Assembly: GCA_033675545.1 (NCBI GenBank)
Contig: JAWDGP010008107.1
Span: 166,001-230,000 of the forward strand
Direction of reading: 5' to 3'
DNA from: Elysia crispata
Lineage: Eukaryota; Mollusca; Gastropoda; Plakobranchidae
Length of the DNA: 64,000 nucleotides
Shown here in pieces: positions 11,395 through 25,866 of this stretch. The position numbers and the translations under genes are program-made. Within the stretch, counting starts at the first letter, position 1, and each line of letters opens with the position of its first letter. The notes under the pieces are model-generated. The model made no database searches and was not told the origin of the DNA. It was given only the letters and a program-made list of their open reading frames with translations.

Positions 11395-12398
11395 TTACAG
11401 TTTGGACAATGTCCACCTCGCACTTTTTACTCGAATCTGAACAATATCAACATATAAAAAAATGGCGGAGGTGTAGTTTGGACAATGTCCACCTCGCACT
11501 CTTTACTCTAATCTGAACAATATCAACACATACAATAATTGCGGAGGTGTAGTTTGGACAATGTCCACCTCGCACTTTTTACTCTAATCTGAACAATATC
11601 AACACATACAATAATGGCGGAGGTGAAGTTTGGACAATGTCCACCTCGCACTCTTTACTCTAATCTGAACAATATCAACACATACAATAATGGCGGAGGT
11701 GTAGTTTGGACAATGTCCACCTCGCACTCTTTACTCTAATCTGAACAATATCAACACATACAATAATGGCGGAGGTGAAGTTTGGACAATGTCCACCTCG
11801 CACTCTTTACTCTAATCTGAACAATATCAACACATACAATAATGGCGGAGGTTAGTTTGGACAATGTCCACCTCGCACTCTTTACTCTAATCTGAACAAT
11901 ATCAACACATACAATAACTGCGGAGGTGTAGTTTAGAAAAAATATCCACCTCGCACTCTTTACTCTAATCTGAACAATATCAACACATACAATAATTGCG
12001 GAGGTTAGTTTGGACAATGTCCACCTCGCACTCTTTACTCTAATCTGAACAATATCAACACATACAATAATGGCTGAGGTGTAGTTTGGACAATGTCCAC
12101 CTCGCACTCTTTACTCTAATCTGAACAATATCAACACATACAATAATGGCGGAGGTGTAGTTTGGACAATGTCCACCTCGCACTCTTTACTCTAATCTGA
12201 ACAATATCAACACATACAATAATGGCGGAGGTGTAGTTTGGACAATGTCCACCTCGCACTCTTTACTCTAATCTGAACAATATCAACACATACAATAACT
12301 GCGGAGGTTAGTTTGGACAATGTCCACCTCGCACTCTTTACTCTAATCTGAACAATATCAACACATAAAATAATTGCGGAGGTGTAGTTTGGACAGAG
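11395..12398. repeat. 76-bp satellite, about 13 copies, with internal dyad symmetry
   Basis: Exact 76-bp spacing is seen at 11471, 11547 and 11623, with occasional 2-bp deletions (GAGGTTAG for GAGGTGTAG). Each unit contains GAGGTG, then TGGACAATGTCCA, then CACCTC, so the unit can fold as a nested hairpin. One unit near 11935 carries the variant TTTAGAAAAAATATCC. Confidence 0.95.
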
Positions 12399-12660
12399 AC
12401 ATGAAGATTCAAGTTTCTTTATCGGGACAATAAAAAAAGGAAAGCAGATCAAAAAATATCTCGCGTTTTCTTTTCATTTCTTATTTTAAAATCTTCGTTT
12501 AATTTTAATTAACTTCTCTGAAATGATTATAGATTAATGAATAATGATATCCGTATGTGACAATCCACTGCAAAGTTGTCATCAAAAAGGACAAAGTTGA
12601 AGCATTATGTTTCCCTCGTTATTTATAGATCTTCTAAATTGTTGACACTATTGTGTTTTG
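12399..12660. other. AT-rich unique spacer
   Basis: No gene or repeat recognised between the 76-bp satellite and the inverted-repeat element. Confidence 0.5.
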
Positions 12661-12667
12661 CCGCCAG

Positions 12668-12761
12668 CTGTAAGCTTCCGGACTTCCTATCCGGCTTTCT
12701 GGAGGTATCATGTATCCAAGTTTCATACCTCCACCCACAAATCGGTGGCTAGAACTTACAG
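12668..12761. other. Branched inverted-repeat element (cloverleaf-like)
   Basis: Outer stem CTGTAAG (12668-12674) pairs with CTTACAG (12755-12761) and extends by TTC/GAA after one bulge. Inside, CCGGA (12678-12682) pairs with TCCGG (12690-12694), and TGGAGGTAT (12700-12708) pairs perfectly with ATACCTCCA (12725-12733). CCACC/GGTGG offers an alternative arm. It is not a tRNA: there are no A or B boxes. Function unknown. Confidence 0.5.
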
Positions 12762-13164
12762 GAATGTAAAATCTTTTCTTGTTATTCAACCATGTGCATG
12801 TTTCTTATTCCTTTATTTGAAATTGACATTTAGATGAAAAGAAAACAATTGGCCGAGATGGCTTGGAACTGTATAATCCAGGTCTTGATCTACATCTCGA
12901 TAAGTAAATAGCAAAATAGGCAGATCATGCGACATGACCCCTGTTCATGACCTTCAAGCTCCTCAGGCAGATATAAATATTACAGTAGAATTAATGCTCA
13001 GCTAATTATTACACCGGTTTGGAAAAAAGGGGAGTTTAAATACATGATCAGACCTTATCAAGATGTTGGACAATCTGTTAACAGCATAAAGCACACAGAG
13101 GGGCAGCGCATCACATTGCGAGGACGTAAACACATTTATCTGTGTGATAGAAGGAGCTATTTGC

Positions 13165-14653
<1,489 letters not shown>

Positions 14654-15027
14654 GCGTATGATGTATGAACGAGAAGTTGGATTAGGCATTGAATATCAAC
14701 AAACAGAGAAATCAAAAACAATTTGTTATCATTCAGAATTGAAACTTTCAACGTAGCTCTTAACGTGGAGAGAAAGCGATTCGCATGTTTCCTATAAAAA
14801 GGAAATTGTTGAAAGAGTAAAATAGGAGAAAAATGAAGAGCCATAAAAAGCTTTTATAAACAGGAAACCCAAGAAGCCCCATGAGGGAAAGCATCAGTTA
14901 GCCATCAGAGAGAGATGAATTTCATAGAGTAGGCCTACCACACTTGAAAACAGAATATTTCTATCTGAACATGCCGGTAGTATAGTGATCTAGGAGTTAC
15001 AGAAAAGGAGAGGACGCCAAAGAGATT

Positions 15028-15029
<2 letters not shown>

Positions 15030-15097
<68 letters not shown>

Positions 15098-15420
15098 GAA
15101 GAGAGGAGAGAGATAACGTTAAAACATATAAAGAGAGAGATACGGAGACAGAAAAGAGAGACTGATATAAGAGAGAAGAGAGTGGGATGTAGTGAAACAG
15201 ATCAGGAGAAAATAAGAGAGAGACAGGAAGAAAAGATGAGGGGAAAAGGAAAGAAAGAGAGAGAAAGGAGTGATGTAGTAAAGCATATAAAAAAGAAAGA
15301 AAGAGAGAGGGAGAGAGAAAAAGGGAGAGGGAGAGAGGAGAAATGAGATGAAATAAATGAAGAGAAGGATATAAGTGTGAGTGATTGAGGTATAGATAGA
15401 TAGATAGATAGAGAGGAAAG
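15030..15420. repeat. (GA)n, purine tract and short (GATA)n
   Basis: GA core 15032-15096, then degenerate GAGA/AAAGA to 15355, ending in (GATA) near 15392-15412. Confidence 0.92.
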
Positions 15421-16255
15421 AGAGAAAATATGCATTTTGACTCTGTACAAATGTCACTATACTTAACATTTTTTTTAACTATTCAGGATTTAAAATAGCG
15501 CGACAGCAAGCCACAGACTGACGCTATCTGGGCCAATTTCTCTCGCGTGCTGTTTGTACATGACATTCAGAATTACATCCGTTAATCACAGTGCAGTGCC
15601 TCACTTCAGTAAGGCCTTTTAACCTGACAACTATCTTTTCTGTCATCAGAGATTCCCAACGTTTGAAAGACGCAAATCAAAAAACAAACAAACAAACAAA
15701 AATAGAATCAAGGAAAAGAGAAACAACAACGACAAACAAACAAAAAAAAATAAAAACTGAATTTAAAAAAATATAAATTTTGTGTTGCTTTTTTGCGTGC
15801 CGACCGGCTTTTTTATTTTTTTTTAATCCAAACACCACAAGAGCTCTACATCATTTACGGTTTCCTGAGATCACAGATCATAGTAGTTCGGGCAGGGAAA
15901 AAAAGTCCAATCAATCAGTCATTCAATGATAACATCATATCTTAATCCCAAAGAGCTTTACAGATAATGTAAACGTGCGACTCTTTATCGTGTTTTACTA
16001 CACATCATGTGACCTAAACAAACCAGTTCTGCCTTGGCGAGTAAAGAAAGGGGAGGAGGGGGAGGAGTTACAAGGCCGATAGACTCGGATAATCGAGTCA
16101 CAAAGACTCTTCATTTTTTAAATTATCACGAGTGAATGAAGTTAATGAATCATCGATGTAAACACAGATCTAGGTCAACCGATCACGTGAAAGAGAGATT
16201 TAATGGCCTTCGTATTTAATTGATGTTTCTTTCCCGGTACGAGACAATGAACCAG
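15421..16255. other. Unique DNA, no gene recognised
   Basis: AT-rich with AAAC and AAAT runs at 15680-15775. Nothing convincing on either strand. Confidence 0.45.
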
Positions 16256-16273
16256 AAATAGCTCAGCAAACAT

Positions 16274-16495
16274 AACAACTACAAGACAGCCACAAGCTGT
16301 CAACTACAGCACAACAGGTCAGTCACAGCCTGAAGCTAACAACTACAACACAACAGGTCAGTCACAGCCTGAAGCTAACAACTACAACACAACAGGTCAG
16401 TCACAGCCTGAAGCTAACAACTACAGCACAACAGGTCAGTCACAGCCTGAAGCTAACAACTACAGCACAACAGCTCGGTCACAGCCCCAAGCTAA
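16274..16495 (+). repeat. 39-bp minisatellite, about five copies, in-frame
   Basis: The unit CTACAACACAACAGGTCAGT plus CACAGCCTGAAGCTAACAA repeats at exactly 39 bp. Because 39 is 13 codons, one plus-strand frame reads repeated NYNTTGQSQPEAN from a stop at about 16248 to 16511 with no Met. It could be a low-complexity exon, but a plain minisatellite is more likely. Confidence 0.9.
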
Positions 16496-16511
16496 TTTGA
16501 TGACACTGTAA

Positions 16512-17250
16512 GATCTAAACATCTTTGAAATTCAATCGGTGTGTTTTATGACACGCCACGGCCGTGCTCTGCTGCTGTCAGGGCTGCTAATCTACAACAT
16601 GGCCAAAAAAATTAAGGTTAGTATCAAGTTTCATTTAAAAAGATGATTAAGTTACGATATACAACGGGAGTATTCTATATACTGTTTATTTTCACGTGTG
16701 CAGCCTTCTTAAAATTTGTCTGTCTCTGTATGTCTCTAATTCTGTCTGTCTGTATGTCTGTTTCTCTCTCTCAGTTTCTTTTTCTCGCTCCTCTCCTCCT
16801 TTTTACAAAAATATGTCCTTCTTTATCGAACGTTACTCTTCCAATTTTTGTTATAAAGTTGTGTGCCTGTCTCTTTTTAGACCTTGTTTCACACTATTTA
16901 CAGACACACACGCGTCCTTTTTGGATCCTTTATAATTACCAATTTGTCCTCCAAGTGTGGTGTTTTTGCTTTTCTATTTGGATTTAATCTTTGAAGCGTC
17001 TCCTTTAGGAGCCATAAGCAACCAGATGGTTGCCAAAAACACTCAAGACCTGTTGCTAAACAGACAAGTGCGCGGAAGTTTTCATTCATTGAATAAATAA
17101 TGTCGACCCTTACACACTGAGCAGCTGTAACTGGGGCCACAGCTCATCTGCTTATCTTTTGCTTATCTGCAAAACAGGGTTAAAAAAAAAAAAAAAGAAA
17201 AGAAAAATTGGGCATTGCAGGACAACGATCAAAATGTGTTGCGTTGTTGT
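16512..17250. other. Unique DNA, no gene recognised
   Basis: Mixed sequence with a CTGT/CTCT-rich patch near 16720-16800 and an A15 run near 17182. No supported feature. Confidence 0.45.
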
Positions 17251-17251
17251 T

Positions 17252-17545
17252 TTCCGCGAAGCTGGGTCAATCTAGAATCGGACGATATCCCTTTGGACCA
17301 AATCCCTTTCAGGATGATATTCCGCGAAGCTGGATCGATCTAGTATCGGACGATATCCCTTTGGAACAAATCCCTTTCAGGATGATATTCCGCGAAGCTG
17401 GATCGATCTAGTATCGGACGATATCCCTTTGGAACAAATCCCTTTCAGGATGATATTCCGCGAAGCTGGATCGATCTAGTATCGGACGATATCCCTTTGG
17501 ACCAAATGCCTTTCAGGATGATATTCCGCGAAGCTGGGTGGATCT
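17252..17545. repeat. 68-bp minisatellite, four copies plus partial
   Basis: TTCCGCGAAGCTGG recurs at 17252 and 17320 and onward at 68-bp spacing. Units contain GGACGATATCCCTTTGGA and ATCGATCTAG. Confidence 0.94.
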
Positions 17546-18355
17546 AATAAGGAAAACCTAAAATTATTAAACTTTTCCAATCGTGTGGGTGAATTCTCCT
17601 GGATGCCTAGCACGCCAGCCAGGCTTGCATTCTTCTATATACGAATACTGTATAAGATAAGTAATCATGGTAAAAAATAGTCTCAGATTTACATTAATAT
17701 TATAGTTTGGAGATTTATAAAGCTCATCCCCAGGGTTTTAAATCTTCTTCCTCAGGTTTACTGGGAAAAAAAAAGTTTATACATAAACTACACCCGATAA
17801 ACCATGCACCTGATCTAGATCTGTCCCCAAACTGGATTCTTCGCTGGACAAACTAAAACGGCTCAGCTACATGCACAAGTCATAGGATATTTGTTTAACA
17901 TTAGATTTTCTTACAAAATGAAAAAAAAAAAGAAAAGAATTTTTTTTTATACCGACTTCTCCAGACTGGCGTGGGAAACTTTGGATTTCATGACTTAGGA
18001 GACACTAAAAGAGAGTTCTTACAGCTTCAAGCTTGGCTGGTGCTGGTGCAAAAATCATTGATGCGACATGAATCAAATCAGCGCAATCGCATAATAGATG
18101 CGGTATTCACGCACACACACACACACTAACACTAACACACACAAAGACACGTCCCGTTTGAATTAAGGTCTTGGATTGCCAGGGAGGAGGACAGCTCCGG
18201 AGCGAAGTATTTTAACTGTTCACAGGTACAGCAATGCTCATCTTGGGGGGGACTAGATCTAGATGGGGTTTAAAGAAAAAGATATCTAGAAGTTTACTTG
18301 AGGGATCGAGACTGTACATCTAGGATTAATACGGGATGTCAATCACAAAAATTAT
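17546..18355. other. Unique DNA with short (AC)n
   Basis: Unique sequence with an AC run near 18110-18126 and ATCTAG motifs. No gene recognised. Confidence 0.45.
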
Positions 18356-18359
18356 TTAT

Positions 18360-18380
18360 TTCTCTCTATCTGTCTGTCTA

Positions 18381-18459
<79 letters not shown>

Positions 18460-18484
18460 CTGTCTGTCTTTGTGTCTCTCTGTC

Positions 18485-18552
<68 letters not shown>

Positions 18553-18660
18553 CTCCGTCTGTCTGTCTTTGTGTCTCTCTGACTGTCTATTTGTCTGTTT
18601 CTCTCTCTCTCTCCCTCCCTCTCTCTCTTTCTTTTCTCTCTTCTCTTTTCCGTCTTTCTC
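18360..18660. repeat. Paired (CT)n arrays with duplicated linker
   Basis: CT runs at 18385-18457 and 18489-18549 are each followed by the same CCGTCTGTCTGTCTTTGTGT linker, so the array-plus-linker block is itself tandemly duplicated. Confidence 0.93.
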
Positions 18661-18832
18661 TCCATCTCTTCCGCCCGCGCCACTCCTTCCCTATACACCC
18701 ACCTATCCCATTCTATTCCAATGTCATCTTTTTGCGGCTCCTTTCAAACTTTATTTTAGGGTCGAATGTCAAAGTCCCTTTTCTAACGTGACATAGAAAC
18801 TAAGAGCTTTTGTTAGACACGGAATGAAAGAC

Positions 18833-18890
18833 AAAAAAAAAAAAACCCAAAAAAAAACCCAAAAAAAAAAAAAAAAAAAAAAAAAAAACT
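18833..18890. repeat. A-rich tract with CCC interruptions
   Basis: Long A runs separated by two CCC triplets. No element body was recognised on either side. Confidence 0.85.
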
Positions 18891-19077
18891 AAAGCAGGAG
18901 ATACTTGAGAGAGAGAAAAAAAAGTTTTAAAAAAGTAAAGAAAAGAAGCACAGGAAGAATGTGGAGAAGTTTCCTTTAATGACAGCAATAAATTTCTAAA
19001 CTCCTGTTACAGCCTTTTTAATGAAAGACAAGGCTCTAAAGTGGGACTGTAAAGCTAGCCACCCCTTAGTATTTAGT

Positions 19078-19080
<3 letters not shown>

Positions 19081-19168
<88 letters not shown>

Positions 19169-19195
19169 CAGACAGACAGACAGGCAGATTGAGAT
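19081..19195. repeat. (GA)n then (GACA)n
   Basis: Perfect GA run 19081-19160, grading into GACAGACAGACAGGCAG. Confidence 0.94.
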
Positions 19196-19199
19196 AGAT

Positions 19200-20825
19200 A
19201 GACAAACACAGTCAGAAAAACAGCAACAGACAGGCCAACGAACAGAGGTAAAAGCATAGAATGAGATTCCCACATGTACATATTTTTGTTTTTGTTGTTG
19301 CTGTTGCTATCTTGTCTCTTGTCCCTGCCATACTTTCACCAAAACGCACATTATCATCGTAAATTTCCTTGTCCTTCTCAACTTCATCTTCAGCATCACT
19401 TCCTCCTTCATCACGTCATGTCAAGTCCATACATCCAGTAAGTCCCAGCAACCCATCCTAGCTACCCGACTTGGGGCATACATCAGGCCACTACCAGAAC
19501 GGTTAGGCTTGTGGTAATTTGTAAATCCATTGGCCACAGGTGATTTGGGTCCAGAAGTTAAATGCTGTCTGTAACTGGAGAGCTTTAAACAGTCGAGTTA
19601 TCACACTTCTCTTCACGGTAAACTCTCACAATTTACATTAGTCCTGAGTGTAACAATCAGCGTAACCCTTGACACGTGACTGATAACAGTTACAGCAGTC
19701 TCGCATGGTACACATCACGACCAGCTAACATCTCTCTGTCACATGTGTCACTGGAAAGGGCTGTCATAGTGGCTCGGGTCACAAGCACTTAGATCTAATC
19801 ATGTATGACTGAACGAGTGTGTAGTGTGTAGAATGTACCAACTAAGCACAGCGTCTATGTGTTACTAGAGAGTGAGATAATTTATGGAAATATCGCCAGA
19901 AACCCGCTGGGTAATGCGGTACCAACTCTCTTTGCCAATTTAAAATAAAAAAAATTTTCAAAAAAAGGAGGGAAAAAAATCTAATTTAATATTCCTGCAG
20001 AGCGCAACTGCGCGAGAACCGAGAGGCAGTTGTGAGCCAACACCAGTCCTCAAGTGGTGTAGTGTATATAGACAGAGAGAAATAGACGTGGAGCGGTGCG
20101 CTACTGCTACTGTGTTTAGAACCAGGAACTATAATCATGTCAATGGGCGAAATTAACGTCACATCCAATTCTTTCTTTTAGCCCAGATATGTTGCACTCT
20201 GTAAAGATGTACTGATGTTGACTTTTGGGGAATCTTAGAGGATTTCAACAACACTAAGCACCAATTAGACAAGTTCAGACACTACTGGCGACTAAATGAA
20301 GCAAATAGTACTGTGACGCTTATTGCGAATTTTGAAAATTGGACATAAATAAGACCCACAAGATGCTATGCAAAAAGACTAGTTATATTTAATCATTATT
20401 ATTTATTATTTGAATTCATTATAATTTATTTTATTTTTGGTCATCAGACAATATGAGGCAGACAAACAGCCAACAGACAAAACCACTAAAACAGTAACCT
20501 GTTATTGATCAACCTAGTTTGGAGCCAATTCAAGATCTAGTCATTGCTTCCTTCATTCTTCCTTTCCTTTTTTAACGCTGTCTGGAGTAGTTTAGGTTCT
20601 CTCTTTATCTTAAGCTTTTGATATATTTTTTAGGGTCTACTCTAAATGCAAAGCGTTTTGAAAGCCATCATCTTCCAGACAATTCAACTTTGATATGAAA
20701 CTCTGTCACGAAGCTTAAATTGTGGATTGCATCAAAGTTTCAATGATGTACAGTATGGGACTATGCGAGGGCCCCAGAGTCTACAAAACAGGTAGGTCTC
20801 GATGGCATCGTCACGACATCCCTGC
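19200..20825. other. Unique DNA, no gene recognised
   Basis: One of the longest repeat-poor stretches (1.6 kb). I looked for splice sites and domains and found nothing I can support. Confidence 0.45.
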
Positions 20826-21615
20826 CAGCTTGAAATCATAGAATCTTGTAAACTGGCTCTTCCCTCCCCCCTCCCCCCGCTTGAAATCATCGAATCTTGT
20901 AAATCGGCTGTCCCGCCCCCTCCCCCAGCTTGAAATCATAGAATCTTGTAAACTGGCTCTTCCCTCCCCCCTCCCCCCGCTTGAAATCATCGAATCTTGT
21001 AAACTGGCTCTTCCCTCCCCCCTCCCCCCCGCTTGAAATCATCGAATCTTGTAAACTGGCTCTTCCCTCCCCCCTCCCCCCGCTTGAAATCATCGAATCT
21101 TGTAAACTGGCTCTTCCCTCCCCCCCTCCCCTCGCTTGAAATCATCGAATCTTGTAAATCGGCTGTCCCGCCCCCTCTCCCAGCTTGAAATCATCGAATC
21201 TTGTAAACCGGCTCTTTTCTCCCCTCTCCCCCGCTTGAAATCATCGAATCTTGTTAACCGGCTGTCCCGCCCCCTCTCCCAGATTGAAATCATCGAATCT
21301 TGGAAACAGGCTGTCCCGCCCCCTCCCCCAGCTTGAAATCATCGAATCTTGTAAACCGGCTGTCCCGCCACCTCCCCTAGCTTGAAATCATCGAATCTTG
21401 TAAACTGGCTGTCCCGCCACCTCCCCTAGCTTGAAATCATCGAATCTTGTAAACTGGCTGTCCCCTCCCCTCCGCCCCCGCAATTTGAAATCATCGAATC
21501 TTGTAAACCGGCTGTCCCGCCACCTCCCCTAGCTTGAAATCATCGAATCTTGTAAACTGGCTGTCCCCTCCCCTCCGCCCCCGCAATTTGAAATCATCGA
21601 ATCTTATAAGCTGGC
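20826..21615. repeat. About 50-bp C-rich minisatellite, 16 copies
   Basis: CTTGAAATCATCGAATCTTG recurs 16 times with spacings of about 49-54 bp. The conserved half alternates with a variable C-rich half (CCCTCCCCCC or GTCCCGCCCCCTCC). C-rich halves could form i-motif/G4 structures. Minus-strand frames are repeat artefacts. Confidence 0.94.
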
Positions 21616-22587
21616 TAAACCCTGCCCGGCCCAGAAGAAGAGCACCAGGGATTTGACTCGGTGCGACATTCTTTCGAAAGGTTGACCAATCATGCAAAAC
21701 ATTCGTCCCCTTTCTGTAATGAAACCTCCCTTATCCATACCGACTGCACCCCTTCCCTCTTTTACCTCTGTATGTCCTCAAGCCCCCCTCGTCACCACAG
21801 CAACTACAGTGTTTCCCAGCGCAGAAACTGATGACGTAAACACAAAGGTATGCGATGTATGCAGTCAGGTGGTAACTCGGGATCTTTGCACTAAATTTTT
21901 GGACTCACCGAGCTTTCTCTTCCGTGTTATAGGCAGTCGGATAAAAAAAAACAACTATTCGGTTAGCCGAAATTATGAGGAAAATTAAAGGGCTTGTTGT
22001 TGTTTTCTTTCCTTTTTTTCTACTTCTCATCTCTGGCTTTTCGTTATTTCTAGCATTTTAAATTTAAAGCAACAGTAGCTGAAACCTGAAAGCTTTATAT
22101 GCGAGTATAAGGCATAATAATATTGTAAAGGGCTGGACAAAAAAATCTGTTAACTCTTCGGTTAGATCCCAATATTCATTATATTTCTATTGCTTTTGAT
22201 TTTTCAAGCTTCTCATTCTAAAATCACTACCATCCGTAAGTCAATTCCAATTGTGCTTCGCTTCTGTTTAATGCCCGACCAAACGCATGGCCCTATTATG
22301 TGAGGCCCCGATTAACCGACACGCCAGTTAGCAAGTCATCCATCTCCCCTGGACCAGTTCTGCTCCACTTGGTCTCACCCGGCCAGAGGGGGGGAGAGAC
22401 ATCTACATCTGCATCTATCTCCATCATCCTCACTGAGGGAAGACCACTGAGATCTCTACAGCTTCAGGGTTTTCTTTCGACTCTGCAGACACTTTAGATT
22501 GGTCACGACATTCGATTCTGAGAATCGAGTCGTAAGATTTGGGGAACTGCATTTCGATTCTTCCTGGTTTTAGTTTCCTTTTCATTC

Positions 22588-22590
<3 letters not shown>
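21616..22590. other. Unique DNA, no gene recognised
   Basis: A plus-strand frame at 21692-21988 contains VCDVCSQVV but has no supporting splice signals or homology that I recognise. Confidence 0.4.

Positions 22591-22591
<1 letters not shown>

Positions 22592-22656
<65 letters not shown>
22592..22656. repeat. (AT)n microsatellite
   Basis: About 65 bp of perfect alternating TA/AT, cruciform-prone. Confidence 0.96.
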
Positions 22657-22660
<4 letters not shown>

Positions 22661-23299
22661 AATTATGCGGGTGTAGGTCTAATTAATGATTGCAATTAAT
22701 TTTGTCGTGCTGGAGGAAGAAGCAAGCTGTAGTTGTGTAATTGATGTGGGTCAGCGGATCCACGTCCACGTATCGAATGCTACATGCTGCAGATCCAAAT
22801 TGTTAAACATACAATATACTCTCCCACAGACATTATCTTCTTCATAATCACCATCATTATGCTCATCGAGTTAATACCCTCCATGATTATCATCATCACC
22901 ATCCTCCTCCTCCTCCTCCTCATTATCATCATCATCAGTATGTATACATGTAAAAGGTGTAATATAATTCGAACACTTTTTTTTCGGATCATGACAACTT
23001 AACGTATGAATCCGATCCTATCCGATTAGTTTTTATCCGTTTTACCCGAATAAGTCAAATAATCTACAGAGATTTAACACGACTCAACGACAGGACTCCG
23101 TCGGATAACTTAGGAGACGTGCAGGTAATGGAGACTGGGGTCGACTTCGCCTGCCGGCCTAACCTGTTTGACAAGGATAAACAGGCGACTGGGAGGTGGG
23201 GGGGGGGGGGGAGATGCTGAAGCTGTCGCCGTAATCTCTGCGGTCACAGTGATGACGCGGCGCGGTGCGGCTGGTGCAAATCTTCTAATGTTAAGTCAA

Positions 23300-23575
23300 G
23301 TGGTATGATGATGTCGTTCATAACAGTGATAATGGTGATGATGATCATGATGGTGTGGTAGTGGTGGTAATGGTGGGAAGAATGATGGTGTTGGTAGTGG
23401 TGGTGGTGGTGACGATGTTAATGATTATGATAATGACTATAATGAAGATGATGTTGATGAATTGATGATGATGATGATGTTGATGGTAATGATGATGATA
23501 TTGACGATGCCAATGATGATGTAGGTAGTGATTATACTTATGACAACGATGATGATAATGTTGATGTTGATGCTG
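23300..23575. repeat. Imperfect GAT/GTG triplet repeat
   Basis: Degenerate TGATGATGATG and GGTGGTGGT units over about 275 bp, preceded by a G14 run at 23198-23211. Confidence 0.85.
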
Positions 23576-23667
23576 AGAGTGGATTCATTAATATTGTGAT
23601 TATGTGGGTTTTTCGCTTTTGTTGTGGCATAGGGAAGCTTCCATCAGAGAGGAAAATTATAGACACA

Positions 23668-23670
23668 TAA

Positions 23671-23723
<53 letters not shown>

Positions 23724-23731
23724 GAGATAGG

Positions 23732-23766
<35 letters not shown>

Positions 23767-23772
23767 AGGGAC

Positions 23773-23841
<69 letters not shown>

Positions 23842-23860
23842 CATGGACAGACAGAAAGGC
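23668..23860. repeat. (GATA)n microsatellite
   Basis: Nearly perfect AGAT/GATA repeats with three small interruptions. Confidence 0.96.
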
Positions 23861-23879
23861 AGGCAGATAGATGGATAGG

Positions 23880-24015
23880 GAATTAAGAGATGGAGATAGA
23901 AGGAGAGAAATAGAGAGAGAGAGAGAGAGAGAGTTGGTGATAAAGAAAAGAGAAAGATTGAGAGAGAGATATAAAGAAGGAGAGAGACAGAGAGACAGAC
24001 GGACAGAGACAGACT

Positions 24016-24096
<81 letters not shown>

Positions 24097-24105
24097 AGGG
24101 AGGTG
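23880..24105. repeat. Purine tract with (GA)n core
   Basis: GA core roughly 24028-24090, flanked by GAAAGA and GACAGA variants and ending GGAGGGAGGGAGG. Confidence 0.93.
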
Positions 24106-25565
24106 TTCTTTGAACGAATGAGTGAACGCTCTACTTGACAGACCATTTCAAACCGTACCCACACACCCCTCTGCAAACTATTCTAAAATTATAAAAAGAC
24201 ACACCGAGGGATAATACACGGACAGGATCAATCCAATATGACCTTTAACCCCAGGCCTTCCAAGCACCATGCAAGTTGGAAACAGGATTTTTTCCAAGAC
24301 TCTTTTTCTCCTATTAAGATTTACTTTCGCAATTTTTGTTTCCATCATTTTTTTTTATCGGCCTCACGGTGCAACGAAGATCTTTCATGGTGAAGCATAG
24401 AGCGAGTTTTCAAGAAAGTCACCTGGCTGTATAGTGGTAACCCTATATAACTCTAGTGATTTAACATGAATTTTTAAGAAAAGAGGGCAAATAAAACTGG
24501 TAGAATAAACCTCGACCCAGTTCTGACTTTTTGCACACCGATGCCAAAATCAATAGTTCTAACTCTGCTTTAGGCCTAAAAGATAAATGTAAATAGAGTT
24601 ATAGAACAGACAAGGGAAGATAATTCCCATTGTTTTGTCTTTGGTAAATTACCCTCGACTTGGACTCTTGGGTAGGTATGCAAGTCAATACGACAGAGAA
24701 TTGCTCTGTATGGCTGAATTCAGCAAGTACTTTATATAAAATATATGTAAAGTGGAAAACATCGCGAAGAATAAAATGAGACATCACGAATCGTGCCTGG
24801 GTGGCGGATCAGCAGTAAAGTGACAAGACATGGCTGTATCCGAGTGCACTCACACCTAACTCTATCAGTTTACTGCGCGCACTGCAGGCCCTAGGGCTAA
24901 CAAGTGAAATTCTAAACCACTCATAATGGATGGTCATAGTAGGATCTCAACAGTTTTCCATGCAGCATCCTGGAACATTGGTGAGAAACAGTTCTGAAAA
25001 AAAAATCATCAACGTTCCATATGGACTGTTAGTCACCTGTTTCACTAGGCGCAAACTCTCGTTTACGTAAATAGCTGTTCATACAAAAAGTTGAAGTGGT
25101 AACGGCTTTTAAAATGACCCAAAAAAGAAAATATAATAAAACAAATTAAAATCGCAGGAATTTTTCAGTTGCACGCTAGATCTAACTCTGAATCTGTTTG
25201 AGAGTTTCTGTAGTCTGTATAGCAAGAAGGTTAGCAGCTGGGCCACTGACAGACTCCTTCGCATCCTTCTGTTCTCGGACAAACTGATCGAAACATGACA
25301 TAACAAAATAATCACCACCAAAAGAATAGAAAGGTGAAAATAAGTCTGTTTCAGCCTGAATATCAAAACCAAATTATTACTTAATAAAAAACCACAACAC
25401 AAAAACAACAATAACAAAACAACCTATATAACAAAGCCTATCTAAGTGTGATAAATCATAATTGTGTTAGGCTGATGATCCATTCTCGTATCATCCAGTC
25501 CTGGCTGCCGGTGTGTGCTGGCGCTATTCTGTGCTGTCCATGTATATTTCATGTATCTCTCGCGC
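24106..25565. other. Unique DNA, no gene recognised
   Basis: AT-leaning unique DNA without recognisable repeats or domains. Confidence 0.4.

Positions 25566-25596
<31 letters not shown>
25566..25596. repeat. (AC)n microsatellite
   Basis: AC repeats with one AAAC interruption. Confidence 0.9.
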
Positions 25597-25866
25597 GACA
25601 TGACGCACTGGGCAGCGCGCCAAGTGTGAGGGCCACATAGAGTCAGGATATATCAGTTGGAGCGATAGATTTCGAGTTCTCCCTGTAACCCAGTTCTCTC
25701 TACTTGTCCTGCTCAACGGTCCCTCCCCTTCACCTAATAACAGAAACGGTATATCTTTTTTTCTTCTCTCGTTTACTCCTTTTTCCTCACCAAGTTTTCC
25801 GCATCTTTCCTCTTTCTCAACTTTGGTATCTTCTAGTGCTACATACACCTCCCTTTCTCTGCGAAA

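Noticed and set aside
10844-11423. Three overlapping minus-strand frames of 150-190 codons
   Set aside because: Products of a 31-bp unit lacking stops; the frame rotates every unit and all three frames give the same rotated peptide.
23198-23211. G14 run as a further poly-G/(GA)n junction
   Set aside because: It is followed by AGATGCTGAAGC and not by a GA array, so it does not belong to that pattern.
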